Assembly (NCBI RefSeq): GCF_041734735.1 | Contig: NC_134896.1 | Coordinates: 52,975,394 to 53,039,393, forward strand | Direction: 5' to 3' | DNA length: 64,000 nt | Origin: Babylonia areolata | Lineage: Eukaryota > Mollusca > Gastropoda > Neogastropoda > Buccinidae | Shown: positions 24,219 through 34,177 of the stretch, piece by piece | Numbering within the stretch: the first letter of the stretch is position 1 | Layout: the number at the start of each line of letters is the position of its first letter | Translations under genes and position numbers: made by a program | The notes under the pieces: model-generated | Seen by the model: only the letters and a program-made list of their open reading frames with translations | Databases searched by the model: none | Told to the model about the DNA's origin: nothing

Positions 24219-25608
24219 TGTGTGTATGTTTACCCTCTTGTCTAGCTCCACTCCACAATTAGTATTAATGGCATTGCTCCCATACGCTTATCTGAATGAG
24301 TGAATCCCATCAAGTTCATACCGTATTTCATTCAGTTCCCATGCTTGTCTGTTAATGGGAATTGACTTTATTCAAATATCAGTTTATGGGTGCTGGAAAA
24401 GGAAAGCTCTTATAATAACTGATATATAACAAAAGAATCCAAATATTTTCTATACTACTTTACTAGCTTCTTCTTCTTCCATTTGAATATCCACGATCAT
24501 CAGTTTGATTTCGTGATACTGTTATGGTTGAGGTCTGATGGTTAAAAAAAAAAAAAAAAGCTTAGAAAAACTGATATATAATAATCAAATCCAAACATTT
24601 TATACCAGTTTTGTCTAGAATAGAAGAGAAGACGGCTGCTCATGTTAGTGTGCTAAGAAAACACTTAAGCAGGTGATTTTTTTCACTTAGCCACTAAAGT
24701 GATCAAAATCATTTTGTGGTATCTAAAGACAAAATGTGGCACATGAACTTTAACAGTGTATCAAAAAGTTGGGTTTTGGGATTGTTTTTTTTTTTTGTTG
24801 TTTGTTTGTTTGTTGTTTGTTTTCAGTAATCTTAGAATATCTAATAATCAGGAATGTGAGCAAGATGGGAAAAAATCAAACAAGGAAGGACTTTTACTTC
24901 TTCTTTTCTTCCCTCGGGTCTCATGCCATTGTTGCTGTGTATATCATTTGTCAAATGAATGGCCTCCGGACACCCTTGGAGGAAATCTGTGGGTGGACAT
25001 TTCTTTGTACTCGACAATCCTTTGTTTACCTGTTTGCTAGCTGATAAGTCGCACAGACGGCAATGGTTGGGATATATGCCTTTGTCTCGCAATGAGTAAT
25101 AATGCTTCCTCTTTGTACTCAAATATATGTCTGCGTGTCCAAAGAACTCGAGAAGTACTTTAGGATCACAGAAACCACATGTTTATTTTTAGCCGCTTGA
25201 AATGATCAACAGATTACACGTGTCGTCGTAGTTTACAACCAGACGAAGAGAATAATCAATATCATCAGGGGAAAACAAGTACGGACAAGAAAAACTGGCC
25301 ACACATTCAGCATCAGAAAATCTGGAATAAGAATTATTCTCATGATTCCAGTCACAGTGACACACGCAACAACCAACACATGATAAACACAAACAGAAAC
25401 CCCGTAAACAATATCTTTTCAAAAACGCATCTTCATGGGTATGGGAAGCACACTCGTTTCAGATTACTACGTAGATATGAACGGCTTTAATATTACTCGT
25501 CCTGTTCTTTCTACTGTTCTGTTAAGTGTTATTTTTCAATTAATATTAGTCTGGTTAACAGCGTAAACATAAATCAGAACTTACTTTTTCATGAAATATA
25601 GCTTCCAT
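14645..25608 (-). CDS. ATXN3: Ataxin-3 deubiquitinase, seven coding exons, 342 aa
   Basis: Ataxin-3 is a Josephin-family cysteine protease that trims ubiquitin chains in proteasome/VCP quality control and in the nucleus. Exons on minus: 25608-25585, 22683-22519, 20817-20681, 19995-19841, 18094-17813, 15655-15455, 14709-14645. They join in continuous phase to 1029 bp. The start MEAIFHEK matches the family (MESIFHEK). Catalytic Cys14 is in GSLCAQHC, His121 in RQHWFCVRKLG and Asn136 in WFNLNSLLTGPEL. UIM1 is at about 222-237 (YLQFALAESRQ), UIM2 at 241-254 (TALQQALRDSMQ), UIM3 at 326-339 (ALLQEALRMSME), ending EQPK. Length is close to human (about 360). No glutamine tract follows the EELRQKRLAYLQNK helix, where vertebrate proteins carry polyQ. 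Human exons 3 and 4 are one exon here. Assignment is by remembered family sequence. Confidence 0.95.
14745..14980. repeat. SINE-tail fragment and CA microsatellite
   Basis: A fragment with ACTTATATAGCACACTATCC and GTGCTTTACAAA (14758-14806), the tail type also seen in SINE-A', then CA/CGCA repeats at 14869-14937. In the last ATXN3 intron. Confidence 0.6.
15062..15201 (+). mobile_element. Tail fragments of SINE-A' and SINE-D
   Basis: A TGCCTATCCTCGGTTGGAG piece (15076-15130) followed by a SINE-D end (GTGATGCCACTGAAATAGTG, 15170) that abuts the SD element. Confidence 0.55.
15202..15418 (-). mobile_element. SD element (splice-donor-bearing repeat), reference copy
   Basis: A 217-bp dispersed element. 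In its own sense (minus strand here, same as ATXN3) it runs from an AGAGGGCGCTAGCC block, through CTTCC..GAGGTTATCG, TCCGCATAGGCGGATAGTAG, CCTGCCGGAGTCTGCACTAG and TTGGGTCACGGTAAGTATGT, to an AT-rich end with TTAGATAGAAAATTTCC. The GGTAAGTAT is a near-perfect 5' splice site. Copies at 10805, 51612, 52549, 54494 and 57393; related at 55443. It encodes nothing recognisable, and the class is unknown. Confidence 0.75.
15455..15655 (-). CDS. ATXN3: ATXN3 coding exon 6
   Basis: 201 bp after acceptor CTCCCAG. Encodes a Ser/Thr-rich linker with TAEELRQKRLAYLQNK, equivalent to human SEELRKRREAYFEK just before polyQ, but followed by ETADTSSG instead. An SD element begins 37 bp beyond its donor. Confidence 0.88.
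16026..16251 (-). mobile_element. SINE-A copy lacking the tRNA head
   Basis: Body and tail of SINE-A, cut off at AGGCACTAGCAGGT. It carries private variants (TTTCTATAACC, GAACACTGACATG, GGATATTTAACG) shared with the second half of the copy at 16428-17009. Confidence 0.75.
16428..17009 (-). mobile_element. SINE-A copy with internal partial duplication
   Basis: Two SINE-A units run together: 16428-16749 is one near-complete unit, then from about 16749 the body restarts at GGTGTGCATGCTGGG and runs to a second head at 17009. A target duplication of about 14 bp (CAAACAATACTCTT, right copy with one extra A) flanks the whole at 16414-16427 and 17011-17025. Confidence 0.75.
17160..17450 (-). mobile_element. 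SINE-F fragment interrupted by SINE-C (17215-17320)
   Basis: SINE-F body (ATCAGAGTGGATTTCTTC and CCATGGGTTCTTTTTCGGTG) is split by a complete plus-strand SINE-C. The insert is flanked by a perfect 9-bp target duplication CTTCAACAG at 17206-17214 and 17321-17329. Confidence 0.75.
17453..17730 (+). mobile_element. SINE-D copy
   Basis: Begins GGGGGGCTTAGTAGG, with GTGGTGTCCTAAGTACG, AGTGCAGGGTCTCCTCTGG, GACGAACCTGGGTGTGGCC and AATGCCACTGAAACGGCGC, ending in an A-rich tail. A longer version of the element at 34178. Antisense in ATXN3 intron 5. Confidence 0.7.
17813..18094 (-). CDS. ATXN3: ATXN3 coding exon 5
   Basis: 282 bp covering the end of Josephin (YSLFVVVGELMESEADQLL), an acidic linker, UIM1 and UIM2. 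Noticeably GC-rich against its surroundings. A short copy of its first bases and acceptor sits at 19546-19625. Confidence 0.92.
18240..19105. other. Unassigned block in ATXN3 intron 4
   Basis: Roughly 860 bp with no matches to the other repeats in this window. It has a purine-rich stretch (18300-18345), GA repeats (18417-18433), and near the right side a CRE palindrome GTGACGTCAC (19013-19022) in a more GC-rich stretch. No convincing frame or terminal repeat was found. Confidence 0.4.
19110..19497. mobile_element. SINE-C (plus) joined to SINE-F (minus)
   Basis: 19110-19222 is a diverged SINE-C in plus orientation. 19223-19497 is SINE-F, whose head on the minus strand has B box GGGTTTGAACCCT and whose body contains the central block TTTTGTTGCCATGGGATCTT shared with SINE-B. 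Confidence 0.7.
19546..19625 (-). pseudogene. Displaced copy of the start of ATXN3 exon 5 with its acceptor
   Basis: About 75 bp closely matching 18058-18130: intron end, acceptor (TCGTAG on minus where the true site reads TTGCAG) and about 35 exon bases (TTACTCCCTGTTTGTGG). It ends where the match to exon 5 stops, so it is a partial duplication, not a working exon. Confidence 0.75.
19841..19995 (-). CDS. ATXN3: ATXN3 coding exon 4
   Basis: 155 bp, catalytic His and Asn region (HWFCVRKLGNQWFNLNSLL) and ISNTYLSLFLTQLQQE. Acceptor GCATGCAG, donor GTGGGT. Confidence 0.93.
20252..20335. repeat. (CA)n microsatellite
   Basis: CA repeats, 20254-20287, with related CA-rich sequence on both sides. 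Confidence 0.8.
20498..20640. repeat. Tandem repeat, about 36 bp, four units
   Basis: Units with ATAAGCACAGTTATTCAGTT and TACTGTAATC. Ends about 40 bp beyond the ATXN3 exon 3 donor without including the junction. Confidence 0.8.
20681..20817 (-). CDS. ATXN3: ATXN3 coding exon 3
   Basis: 137 bp encoding QPSSNYDDSGFFSIQ and VLQEALRVWGLELVPF. Human has an intron between these two blocks; here they are continuous. Acceptor GCTTTGCAG, donor GTAAGT. Confidence 0.93.
21409..21977 (+). mobile_element. LINE fragment: end of reverse transcriptase and start of RNase H
   Basis: Reads MTDYGLGLTTLSQSSLLKL, then VQNEAMRLILGTTKDTPTES, then LDLPSMQARIKLEQVK, the C-terminal reverse transcriptase region typical of non-LTR elements. 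After a stop at 21619 and further stops and shifts comes NRWLSHQRPKWDC-like sequence equivalent to the YTDGSV start of an RNase H domain (about 21920). It is cut by SINE-B at 21976. In ATXN3 intron 2, antisense. Confidence 0.75.
21976..22475 (+). mobile_element. SINE-B copy followed by a SINE-D end
   Basis: SINE-B head GGAGTGATGACCTAGAGG and B box GGTTTGAATCA (22033), body, and tail ATACGAATACAAATAC at about 22375. Then SINE-D end (GTGGACGTGTATGG, ATGCCACTGAAATGGTGC) to 22475 with an A-rich tail, 44 bp before ATXN3 exon 2. Confidence 0.8.
22519..22683 (-). CDS. ATXN3: ATXN3 coding exon 2
   Basis: 165 bp, 55 residues, the same size as the human exon. Holds catalytic Cys14 (SLCAQHCLNALLQ) and LDEQERQHMLEGG. 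Acceptor TTCCACAG, donor GTCTGT. Confidence 0.93.
22684..23620. other. ATXN3 intron 1, unique sequence
   Basis: AT-rich with a SINE/LINE tail-like ATAAGGCCCTTTAGGCCC (22758) and ATAAGGCCCTTTCTCTCTT (23142). No gene seen. Confidence 0.4.
23624..24010 (+). mobile_element. SINE-B copy
   Basis: Near full length with head GGAGTGATGGCCTAGAGG, B box GGTTCAAATCA and the family body. A (CA)n tract follows at 24067. Confidence 0.82.
24067..24226. repeat. CA and GT microsatellites
   Basis: (CA)n at 24067-24096 and (GT)n at 24168-24226, in opposite sense, 70 bp apart; single strands could pair as a hairpin. Confidence 0.8.
24227..25584. other. ATXN3 intron 1, near the promoter
   Basis: AT-rich unique sequence; open frames at 24769-25122 and 25189-25422 have no recognisable family features. 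No repeat assigned. Confidence 0.4.
25585..25608 (-). CDS. ATXN3: ATXN3 coding exon 1
   Basis: 24 bp encoding MEAIFHEK, followed by donor GTAAGT, exactly the human exon 1 coding length. Confidence 0.9.
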
Positions 25609-26673
25609 GTTGCACAAGTTCAGCAACCGTATACCCACCGTTTGGAGAAGTTGTTAGAGTTGTGCCCTCTTTGAGGAGAGAGCGGAAGAGATGGAGAGTG
25701 TGTGTGTGTGTGTGTGTGTGTAAAGAGACGGTCGGTTTAAAGACGTCTTCTATAAATAGATTGCAGAAAACATCAAACAGCAACACACTTAGATCTCAAA
25801 CATAAAGTCACATGTGAAGGCTGTTGAACCATGATAATGATATAGGTCACCTTATTCTCAGTTTGGTCAGTTTCACCATTTCTTTTTGTATCATTAAACC
25901 TTTATTTATGTTTTTCGTGACAGGCAGAAACAGTTATAAGATCAAGGTTGAATGAAACAGCAATCATCCTTGGGTAATGTCAGTCCAGTACAATGAAAAC
26001 TATTAACTCTCACTGTTGACTTATAGAATTTATTTCTGTAGTTTTTTTCTTTCTTTCTTCACATTAAAAAAAAAATAATAATAATCTGGTGTGCCTTTTC
26101 AGGTAGCTATGAACTGGAATATAAGAGAAACAAGCTCTAATTGTATCTTAGAACAAACTCCATGTCATTGTGCAACACAGATTAATCCTATTCAAAGCAA
26201 GAACTGAATGACAAAATGTGCTTATCTGCAATCCTTGAAAATAGACTTTTATTTCTTGCTTAATTTATATTTCTCTCTCTTCTTTGTCGGTGGGCCATTT
26301 ATTATGTCACTTATTATTTCTGAAACAACACTGACCCACTAAAAGCAACAGCCATCATTTCATAGCAGACAGCATGTAGATATGGCATAATTTACGCCTC
26401 TTTGCTGACTTAGATGCTTTGCTATTTTTTTAAGTTTATACATTCTTGTTTGATTGTCAATCTCTTCCTGGCATAAAAGCCAAATAGGCTGTTGTCAATA
26501 TAGAATTTTCTTTCTTCTTTTTTTCTTTTTTTTCCATTTCTCTCTCCTCTCTCTCTCAGTAATGATAGACTCTGTAAAAAGGGAGAGGTAGGGGCCAGAA
26601 GGAGTTGTGTACATTACTGAAAGGAATGGAGTCACAGAGAAAAGAGGACAAAGGAGGAGAATGGTGAGAAATG
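25609..26673. other. 5' flank of ATXN3 and spacer
   Basis: Should contain the ATXN3 promoter and 5' UTR, but no TATA or clear initiator stands out. A GT tract is at 25699-25721. The rest is AT-rich and featureless. Confidence 0.4.
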
Positions 26674-26962
26674 TTAGCATGGGTGGTGGGGGAGAGATGG
26701 GTGTGGATGAGTAAACTGTTGGGGGTTGAAGGGGTGGAGGAGAGCCATTGGTATAGTGTGAGTGGTGTCTGGAGGAGAGCAATGTGACTGAGGAGGCGTT
26801 AATGAAACAGTTGGCGATGTCAAAGTTGTCAAGCTTTGTGTTCGGTACAGTTTTCGGTCCTCTTTGACGCTTGCTAGCTGGATGCTGAGCAAGTTTTTTG
26901 TCTCTGCCTGTAAGTCTGTCTGTGCTTCTGTCTGTTCAGCTGTGGTGGATGCTTGGTAACCT
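26674..26962 (-). CDS. Possible orphan terminal exon
   Basis: After a good acceptor (CTTCTTGCAG on minus) there is a 289-bp open frame ending in TAA: GYQASTTAEQTEAQTDLQAE, then TKNLLSIQLASVKEDRKLYR, then a Pro/Ser/Thr-rich tail. The first part looks like an amphipathic, coiled-coil-prone protein segment. No partner exons were found upstream on the minus strand and no family is recognised. It could be a decayed mobile-element ORF. Confidence 0.22.
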
Positions 26963-26996
26963 CTGCAAGAAGAGTGCCAAGCTCACAGTCCAGATG

Positions 26997-27120
26997 TTAT
27001 GAGATCATAACAGACACCCAATATTACATAATAAATGTTATGAGATCATAACAGACACCCAATATTACATAATAAATATTATGAGATCATAACAGACACC
27101 CAACATTACATTACATAATA
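26997..27120. repeat. Tandem repeat, about 40 bp, three units
   Basis: Units with TTATGAGATCATAACAGACA and CCCAATATTACATAATAAAT. Confidence 0.85.
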
Positions 27121-27299
27121 ATTAGTTGTCACTCTTGCTGCCCATTTTAATGTGGTGTCCTGGTGGTTTGAGTGATTGAAATATAATTCTGTTTTCACTG
27201 TATTAATAATGGATGATATCAGCTATCAAATTTGGACTTTAAAGCTGATTGCACTTTGTCTCATTACCTGATGATTTATTTTTTAGGCTTACTACAGTG

Positions 27300-27560
27300 T
27301 GAGCTTTATAGTTATCTGTGTGGTGTGTGTCCATCAAGATCGATGATGACCATCGTTGTCATCCAGCTGGGGGATGGGAGGAGAGTGGTGGTAGGAGGGG
27401 GGGTGGGATGCTCATGAGTCTATCTGTGAATGCGCAGATGGCTGAATAGTCCAATCTGCGCACGAAATGTTCGTTGACAGTTGGGACAGACAAAGTTGTG
27501 CGAGGCCAACAGGACTGCTGCAGCTGTTCAGAAGAGGCAGGCCAGAAAGTCACAGGCAAA
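27300..27560 (-). mobile_element. LINE 3' coding end with a C2H2 zinc finger
   Basis: The minus strand reads FVCPNCQRTFRAQIGLFSHL then RIHR and a stop, a C2H2 finger of the C-x2-C-x12-H-x3-H type found near the C terminus of common invertebrate non-LTR elements, followed by a DLDGHTPHR-like end. Flanks show frame changes. The attribution to a LINE is from memory of similar elements. Confidence 0.55.
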
Positions 27561-27649
27561 CAGTTATTTGTGTAAGATAGAAGGAAATACACTGCGCTAC
27601 CTTGATGAGCGGAAACATGCTTTACTTTTGTGTGTCATTAAAAAATGAT

Positions 27650-28190
27650 TGATGATAGGATAAGGATACTTATGCAGTGCTTATCCTCGCTCAGAGACCA
27701 AGCTCGACGCACTTTACAAACACAGAGTCTTTGTATGACAGGCTGCCTACTTGGGTAGAGCCAACTGACAGCTGCCATTGGGTGCTCATCATTCGTTTCC
27801 TGTGTCATTCATGATGTTTCAGTCACACACACAGACACACACACACAGACATATATCATTTTACAAGTGTGACCAAAATGTTAGACCATTTTGTTTATTT
27901 ACTCTGCCATGTAGGCAGCAGTTTTAGGAGATGTGCATGGTGGGTATGTTCTTATTTCCATAACCCACCGAATGGTGGCATGGATTACAGGATCTTTAAT
28001 GTGTGTATTTGTTCTTCTGTGTGCATATACACAAAGGGGGTTCAGGCACTAGCAGGTCTGCAAATATGTTGACCTGGGAGATCAGGAAAATCTCCATCCT
28101 TAACCCATCAGGTGCAACGAGGATCGAACTCAGGAAGGACAGGCAAGAATCCAGCCCTCTAACCATCTGACCACCACACCCCTCTGTAAA
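27650..28190 (-). mobile_element. SINE-A' copy, full length
   Basis: Tail type with GCAGTGCTTATCCTCGC and GGTAGAGCCAACTGACAGC (27650-27860), then SINE-A body (27895-28105) and a diverged head with GGATCGAACTC (28127-28137). The uninterrupted counterpart of 3395-4330. Confidence 0.75.
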
Positions 28191-29215
28191 TCTAGCTGCA
28201 GTTTTGCACATCTTATTTGCCTGTACTTCAGAATGCCATTGGTGTGCATCTGTGTGTGCATGCATATGTGTGAAAAGTTGTATCAGTATACCTTTAATAG
28301 TAATCAAACATCGTACATGATATATGTCTGTTTTTGTTTAACAAGGGTTAGAGAAAATACATTTATTTGTAACCAAACATTGTACATTATATATGTCTGT
28401 TTTCGATGAACAAGGGTTAGGGAAATTTAATGAAAATTTTTAAAAAAATGACACCCACAGTTGTGTGCAATACTGAAACAAGGAACCAATTTCTTTAGTT
28501 TAATGCAAAGTTGAAGTATTCAATCAAATCACGCTTCCTTCTTCAACCATCACTGAATACAGAACAAACAACAGAATACATGGCATAAGAATTTCAATTG
28601 TATTTCACAGAAACTACAATGAACAGGGCAAAAGCATAAAATCAAAAAAGAATGATGAACCAAAATGATATGACCAATAAACATTCAGTTAGGTTTCACA
28701 TCCAAAGTGGGTTTCATTCCCCTGAAATGTTCAGCTGACAACACATTGAGACCAGAAATGAATTCATACTTTGCAGTGTTTTCAACGAAACAGAATGATA
28801 ACATACAAAAAAAAACAACAACAATATAACAAGAACGGTTTAAAAAAAACAACAACAACAAAAAACAACAATAAAAATGCTTGCCTTCATACACTTGCAT
28901 AGTTCACATGCCTACTCACAATTCCTCTCATCTCTTCTCTTATCCATCAGCTCATCTTGGAATGCTGGGGGCATGTTTGAAATATATCCACACGTTTTAT
29001 GAAATCTGCTCTAATCATTCCATCATTTTTTTTTTACTTCACTGTCGATCAAGAAAAGTGTGTGTATGACAGGGATGACAGACAAGTGGTTAATGCATTA
29101 AACTTCCAAAAGTCTGAAGCTTCAAGACTTCAGTGAACTGAAATCTGCCAGTGTGTGTAGTGGAATAAGGGAGGGGATTTGTCTTATTCTCCAGGTCAAC
29201 ATACAAACTCCACAC
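28191..29215. other. Spacer with a 78-bp direct duplication
   Basis: A two-copy repeat at about 28290-28430 (ATATATGTCTGTTTT, AACAAGGGTTAG in each). Otherwise AT-rich, without gene evidence. Confidence 0.5.
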
Positions 29216-29590
29216 TTTCACTTCAGTTACTCAAAGAGGTGTCACAGCGTTTGGACAAATCCATATACACTACACCACATCTGCTGAGCGGATGCCTGAC
29301 CAGCAGCGTAACCCAACATGCTTTGTCAGGCCTTGAGGGAAAACAAAGATATATAAACAAATAAACAGATAAGTCATCAAATTAATGAATTAAAAAAATT
29401 AAATGAAATAACGATAATAAGCAAATAGATAAAAGAAATAAAATGAAATGTAGAAAACACACACATACATTCCCCATCTCCCACATTATAGATAAGTCAT
29501 CAAATTAATGATAATAAGCAAACAGATAAAGAAATAAAATGAAATGTAGAAAACACACACATACATTCCCCATCTCCCACATTACCCCAG
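29216..29590 (+). mobile_element. SINE-C copy with duplicated A-rich tail
   Basis: SINE-C at 29216-29337 in plus orientation. Its AT-rich 3' flank (AAGTCATCAAATTAATGA to CCCCATCTCCCACATTA) is present twice, at about 29371-29488 and 29492-29584. Confidence 0.75.
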
Positions 29591-29879
29591 CAAGGTTTTT
29601 TCTCTGTTGAAGTGTAATACTGGCAGGCATATCTATTTCATTAAAATGGAAAAATGCTGATGAATTGATATTTAAAAAGAAAAATGAAGAACTCCTCCCT
29701 CTCGCCCTGCAAAGAAATTGAATAATTAAGATGTTCACCTTCAAACACTTTCATTACGTTAATACTCTTGCTTCTCCAAGTTGAAAAATGTCAACTGTCA
29801 ACATACTAATAAATTAGAATTTTTCCCGACTCCAAAGAAAAACACTTGTGTTTGATTTTTAATGTGTGTGCGTGCGTAC

Positions 29880-29915
<36 letters not shown>

Positions 29916-31326
29916 TAGGTTTAATGCTAAATAAAATGCCAATACATTTTCCGCCGAACTTCCCATTTCTCTCACTTTGTCTCCATGCCCTCATACATTT
30001 TCCATTCCATCTGAGTTCTGCTGCTGTACTCTTGAATTGTGCTTAAGTGATAAAGCAAGCATTTAGATACATGCCAGTCAACACAGTGTATCATACTTTA
30101 CAGAAACAAACATACATAAATGAAAAAACACGTCATGTAAAAAAATTTTTAAAATATTAAAAAATCAACTGATGCTGGTCCCTGGACCTACTGACCATGT
30201 ATTTATTCATCTATTTATTCATTTATTTTATTTTTATTTAGTGTGTAGTCTTTATTTACGTACATGTTTTCTGTGTAGGTATGAATGTACCAATATGTGC
30301 ATGCACATGTACTTAATATGGTGTCAGTTTTACAACAAATCTTGTCGAGTCTCCCACAACATAACCTCTCTTGACAAGAGTAGAGCCCACATTAATTTCT
30401 CTCTCTTGATGATCTCCTTTCCATCTCCTACAAGCAAAAACCTTGAGACTTTCGGTCTATCATGATTCATGCAAATGTATGTGAAAGATATACATACATT
30501 TTTTAAAACCCTGACTTCATACCTTATCAGTTATTGTTGTTTTCATTTTTGATGATGTTGTTTTCATTTTTGTTGTTGTTGTTGTTTTCGGTTTAAGTTT
30601 CAGATTGTCTTGTGAATATTTTCTTTTACAATTTACTGTCAAATTTCAATTAATCAAAGAACGATTTTCACATTTCTGGTCACCAAAACGAAAAAAGAAA
30701 AAGAAAGAAAAAAAAAAAGTTGAAATGATCAAAACTGAGCAATCATCTTTTTTCCTTCTCAGCTCTGGTCTCGTGACGTGAAGGCAATTTTGTGAGAACA
30801 AGTTTCAACAAAATCACATCAACACAAATTATATGATTAACCAGCAAACATAGAAAAGAATGGAAAAAAAAAAAACCACACACAATAAAATCACTGTATT
30901 TACACCTGGGGGAGACAACAGCACAGTATAGTTACCTTTGAACGGACAGACATACAAAATGGGGGAATGTCGTATCATCTGAATGCAAAAAAAGCAGCAC
31001 CACCAAAAAGGAGACATACATCCAACTATACATCAAAGTTGAACAAACCTATCAATTTTTATTTACATTATTTCAAAACAATGACGAAAACAAAAAGCTT
31101 TTTTTTTTTTTTTTGGTTTTGTTTCGTTTTCTTTGTTTTTCAGTCACCAAATGCATTAAAAGCATGAAAATGGAATTGATGTAAAAGTGCTGGAAAGTCA
31201 AAGCCTTTGGAATTCATCATTAGTAAAAGTAGCACACACACACCATTGTGAACTGTAGTGAGCCATGACAGACATTCCGAAGCAGTGCAGATTAAAAAAA
31301 CAACTACAACACCACAGCACTACTGT
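29591..31326. other. AT-rich spacer
   Basis: Contains CA/GT and GA runs (29878-29914), (GTT)n at 30568-30590 and A-rich tracts. No gene or repeat family recognised. Confidence 0.45.
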
Positions 31327-31467
31327 CAGTTTCAGTTTCAGTTTCAGTTTCAGTAGCTCATCAAGGAGGCGTCACTGCGTTCGGACAAATCCATATACGC
31401 TACACCACATCTGCCAAGCAGATGCCTGACCAGCAGCGTAACCCAACGCGCTTAGTCAGGCCTTGAG
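31327..31467 (+). mobile_element. SINE-C copy with 5' CAGTTT repeats
   Basis: Begins with four CAGTTT units, then AGTAGCTCATCAAGGAGG, and ends GCCTTGAG with an (AAAT/AATAA)n tail to about 31610. Confidence 0.88.
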
Positions 31468-32069
31468 AAATAAAATAAAATAAAATAAAATGAAATAAAT
31501 AAATAAAATAAATAATTAATAATAATAATAATTTTTTTTAAATAAATAATAATAATAATAATGAAAATAAAATAAATAAATAGATAAAAAAATATATAAA
31601 TAAATTTTTAAAAAACTGTCACTAACTAACACTGCCACTGTCACTAACAAACACTGGTCAGTTTTAAACTAGCACTCAAAATAACATACACAAGTATCAC
31701 TCACACACATGATGTGGGAACATCTTTTCAAACATGTATAAAACTGAAAGATGAAGCTAACTTGAGCATGATTAACGGCATCTATTCCATAGCTACATAA
31801 TTATGTACAACAAATCCTCCAGACCAGCAATACAAGAACCAGCACGCTGCAGTGAAAACTGGGTGGTGTTGCAAACACCCTTCTCACTTCCTTGTTTCAG
31901 ATTGTATCGTCATCAAATTGTCAAAGACTTTTAAAAAAAATGAATTTCCAATTGGTTGATGTGATTTTTGACATTTTCTTTTAAATCTTCAATAGTCTGA
32001 AATGATTTTTGACATTTTATAGAATCCTCAATTGGCTGATATGATTTGGACATTCTAAACATTAGTAAG

Positions 32070-32466
32070 ACATGTATTTTTGTATTTTGTATTTCTTTTT
32101 ATCACAACAGATTTCTCTGTGTGAAATTCGGGCTGCTCTCCCCGGGGAGAGCGCGTCGCTACACTACAGCGCCACCCTTTTTTTGTTTTTTTTTTTCCTG
32201 CGTGCAGTTTTATTTGTTTTTCCTATCGAAGTGGATTTTTCTACATAATTTTGCCAGGAACAACCCTCTTGTTGCTGTGGGTTCTTTTACGTGCGCTAAG
32301 TGCATGCTGCACACGGGACCTCGGTTTATCGTCTCATCCGAATGACTAGCGTCCAGACCACCACTCAAGGTCTAGTGGAGGGGGAGAATGAACCGTGATT
32401 CGAACCAGCACGCTCAGATTCTCTCGCTTCCTAGGCGGACGCGTTACCTCCAGGCCATCACTCCAC
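32070..32466 (-). mobile_element. SINE-B copy, close to the family consensus
   Basis: The head on the minus strand begins GGAGTGATGGCCTGGAGG with B box GGTTCGAATCA; the body is the least diverged of the window. The tail reads GAAATACAAAATACAAAAAT on minus. Confidence 0.88.
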
Positions 32467-34177
32467 TCAAAAACCTTGCCCTCCTTGACTCTTGCTTCAA
32501 CCATCTCCCACTCTTTGCCACTGTTTTACCTGGAGACCACTTTCTCTGCATGATTCACAATCAGCACTGTCTGAAAACTACTCTGAAGTTGTCATCATTG
32601 CTGTCATAATTCATGAACAGCTCAGCAGCCTCTTCTGCAGTCTTGCGTCATTGTTTTTATGATAATACCATAAAAAAAAATTTTTTAAGATGAATATTGA
32701 TCAACATTTGCAAACTCTACTGCCAAATGACTGCAGTGACTTTGTGTTTTGGCCATTAGTACATGACCAAAGGTTCAGCTGAGAAAGGAAGTTTTATGGG
32801 ATGAGAATAAACGATAGTACAACATTGGTTTTGTGTGAGAATACTCTTACCTGGTCCACTGAGGAAGGAAGTGTGGTAAAGATTACGCTGTACCTGGAGT
32901 AGAATGAATTAATATGTAATGGCAAATGTATTATGAATAAATAACATTTACGAATGATGGAAAGAGGATGAAGTGAAGATCTCGCCACATCTACATGTCC
33001 TTTTTGTTGTTGAAAGAATGTAATCTATACACAAATGTAAAAAAGCACACTAACAGAATTGACAAGCATTGTGACATTTTTTGCATAATTTACATACAAA
33101 TCTATCCACGACCCAATTAATCACACTTAAACAGGCTCAGCTAAATCCAAATTGCACACTTAAACACAGTTAGTACCAACCAATTCTAGACTTGGTAAAA
33201 ATCAAAACTTCAACACAAGTAGTATACAGACCAACTGAGCTGGTCAACCAAGACACACGCAAGTACACTTGGTTAAAGCATGAACACATGCACTGCCCTA
33301 GAAGTACCTAATTTCTACCAAACAACAACAACCACCAATTTACCACTATCTTATACTTTCAGTGAGGACAATACATAGAAATCAACACATTATTTCACGT
33401 GCTGGTATTTACAAAGCAGAGGAGCTGCCTTCAAACCATCACCTCATCCCTTAACAACTCAATAACAAAAACCAAACCAAAAAAAAAAAACCCCCACTAA
33501 AAAACCCCAGACTTTTTCTGCAAACTCTCACATAACACACAGACAATGAAGTACAAGGTATGCCTGTTTGGGTATGACTGAAAATTTTGTTCAGTTAAAG
33601 AATATGTACCAGTCTGAAACAATGCTATGGCCATGATTTGTTTTCCTACAGCAAGCAGTCCAAATGGTGAGCATTTTCCCTCAAAATGATATGACAATAA
33701 AGTTACAGTGATAAATATTCAAAAGTTCCATACATGCAAACAATGCACACAGTCTGAGATAAGACAGAATTTTCTGTTTCAGTCTAAAAAAAAAAAATAA
33801 AAAAAAAATCACAACACTACCTCCATAACTCCACATTAAAATCATGAACGTGCCACTTTCCAAATGTTCCCTGTGTCTGGTTTTAGACAACAGTCTGAAG
33901 AGTACCTCCATAGCAACATCGTCATCATCATCGTCCTCCTTCATCATCATCAATATAAACAAAAGAGTCTCAAAGTCTGTGGTCTTTCATGCCCTGCTCT
34001 CATGGTGACCTCAGTTTCAATACACCTCCACTTCTGTGCTTGGGGTGAGTCCTGTCAGTGTCTTCAGTGTCGGCAGACTCACGGGGGACTGCTGTTTGAG
34101 GGACATGGTGGCGGTCTCCACACTGGGAGGGACGGTCACTCAGTCTGGCTCCACGACTAAGTCATTATTGTCGTTAG
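32467..34177. other. Spacer without identified elements
   Basis: AT-rich, with a GC-richer stretch at 34020-34160 whose minus strand has a short open frame (MSLKQQSPVSLPTLKTL) ending in TGA; too short and unsupported to call a gene. Confidence 0.35.

Noticed and set aside
24769-25422. Open frames in ATXN3 intron 1
   Set aside because: AT-rich composition, no family features, no splice partners.
34020-34160. Short GC-richer minus-strand frame ending in TGA
   Set aside because: About 40 codons with no family match, and a SINE-D at its presumed acceptor side; chance frame is as likely.
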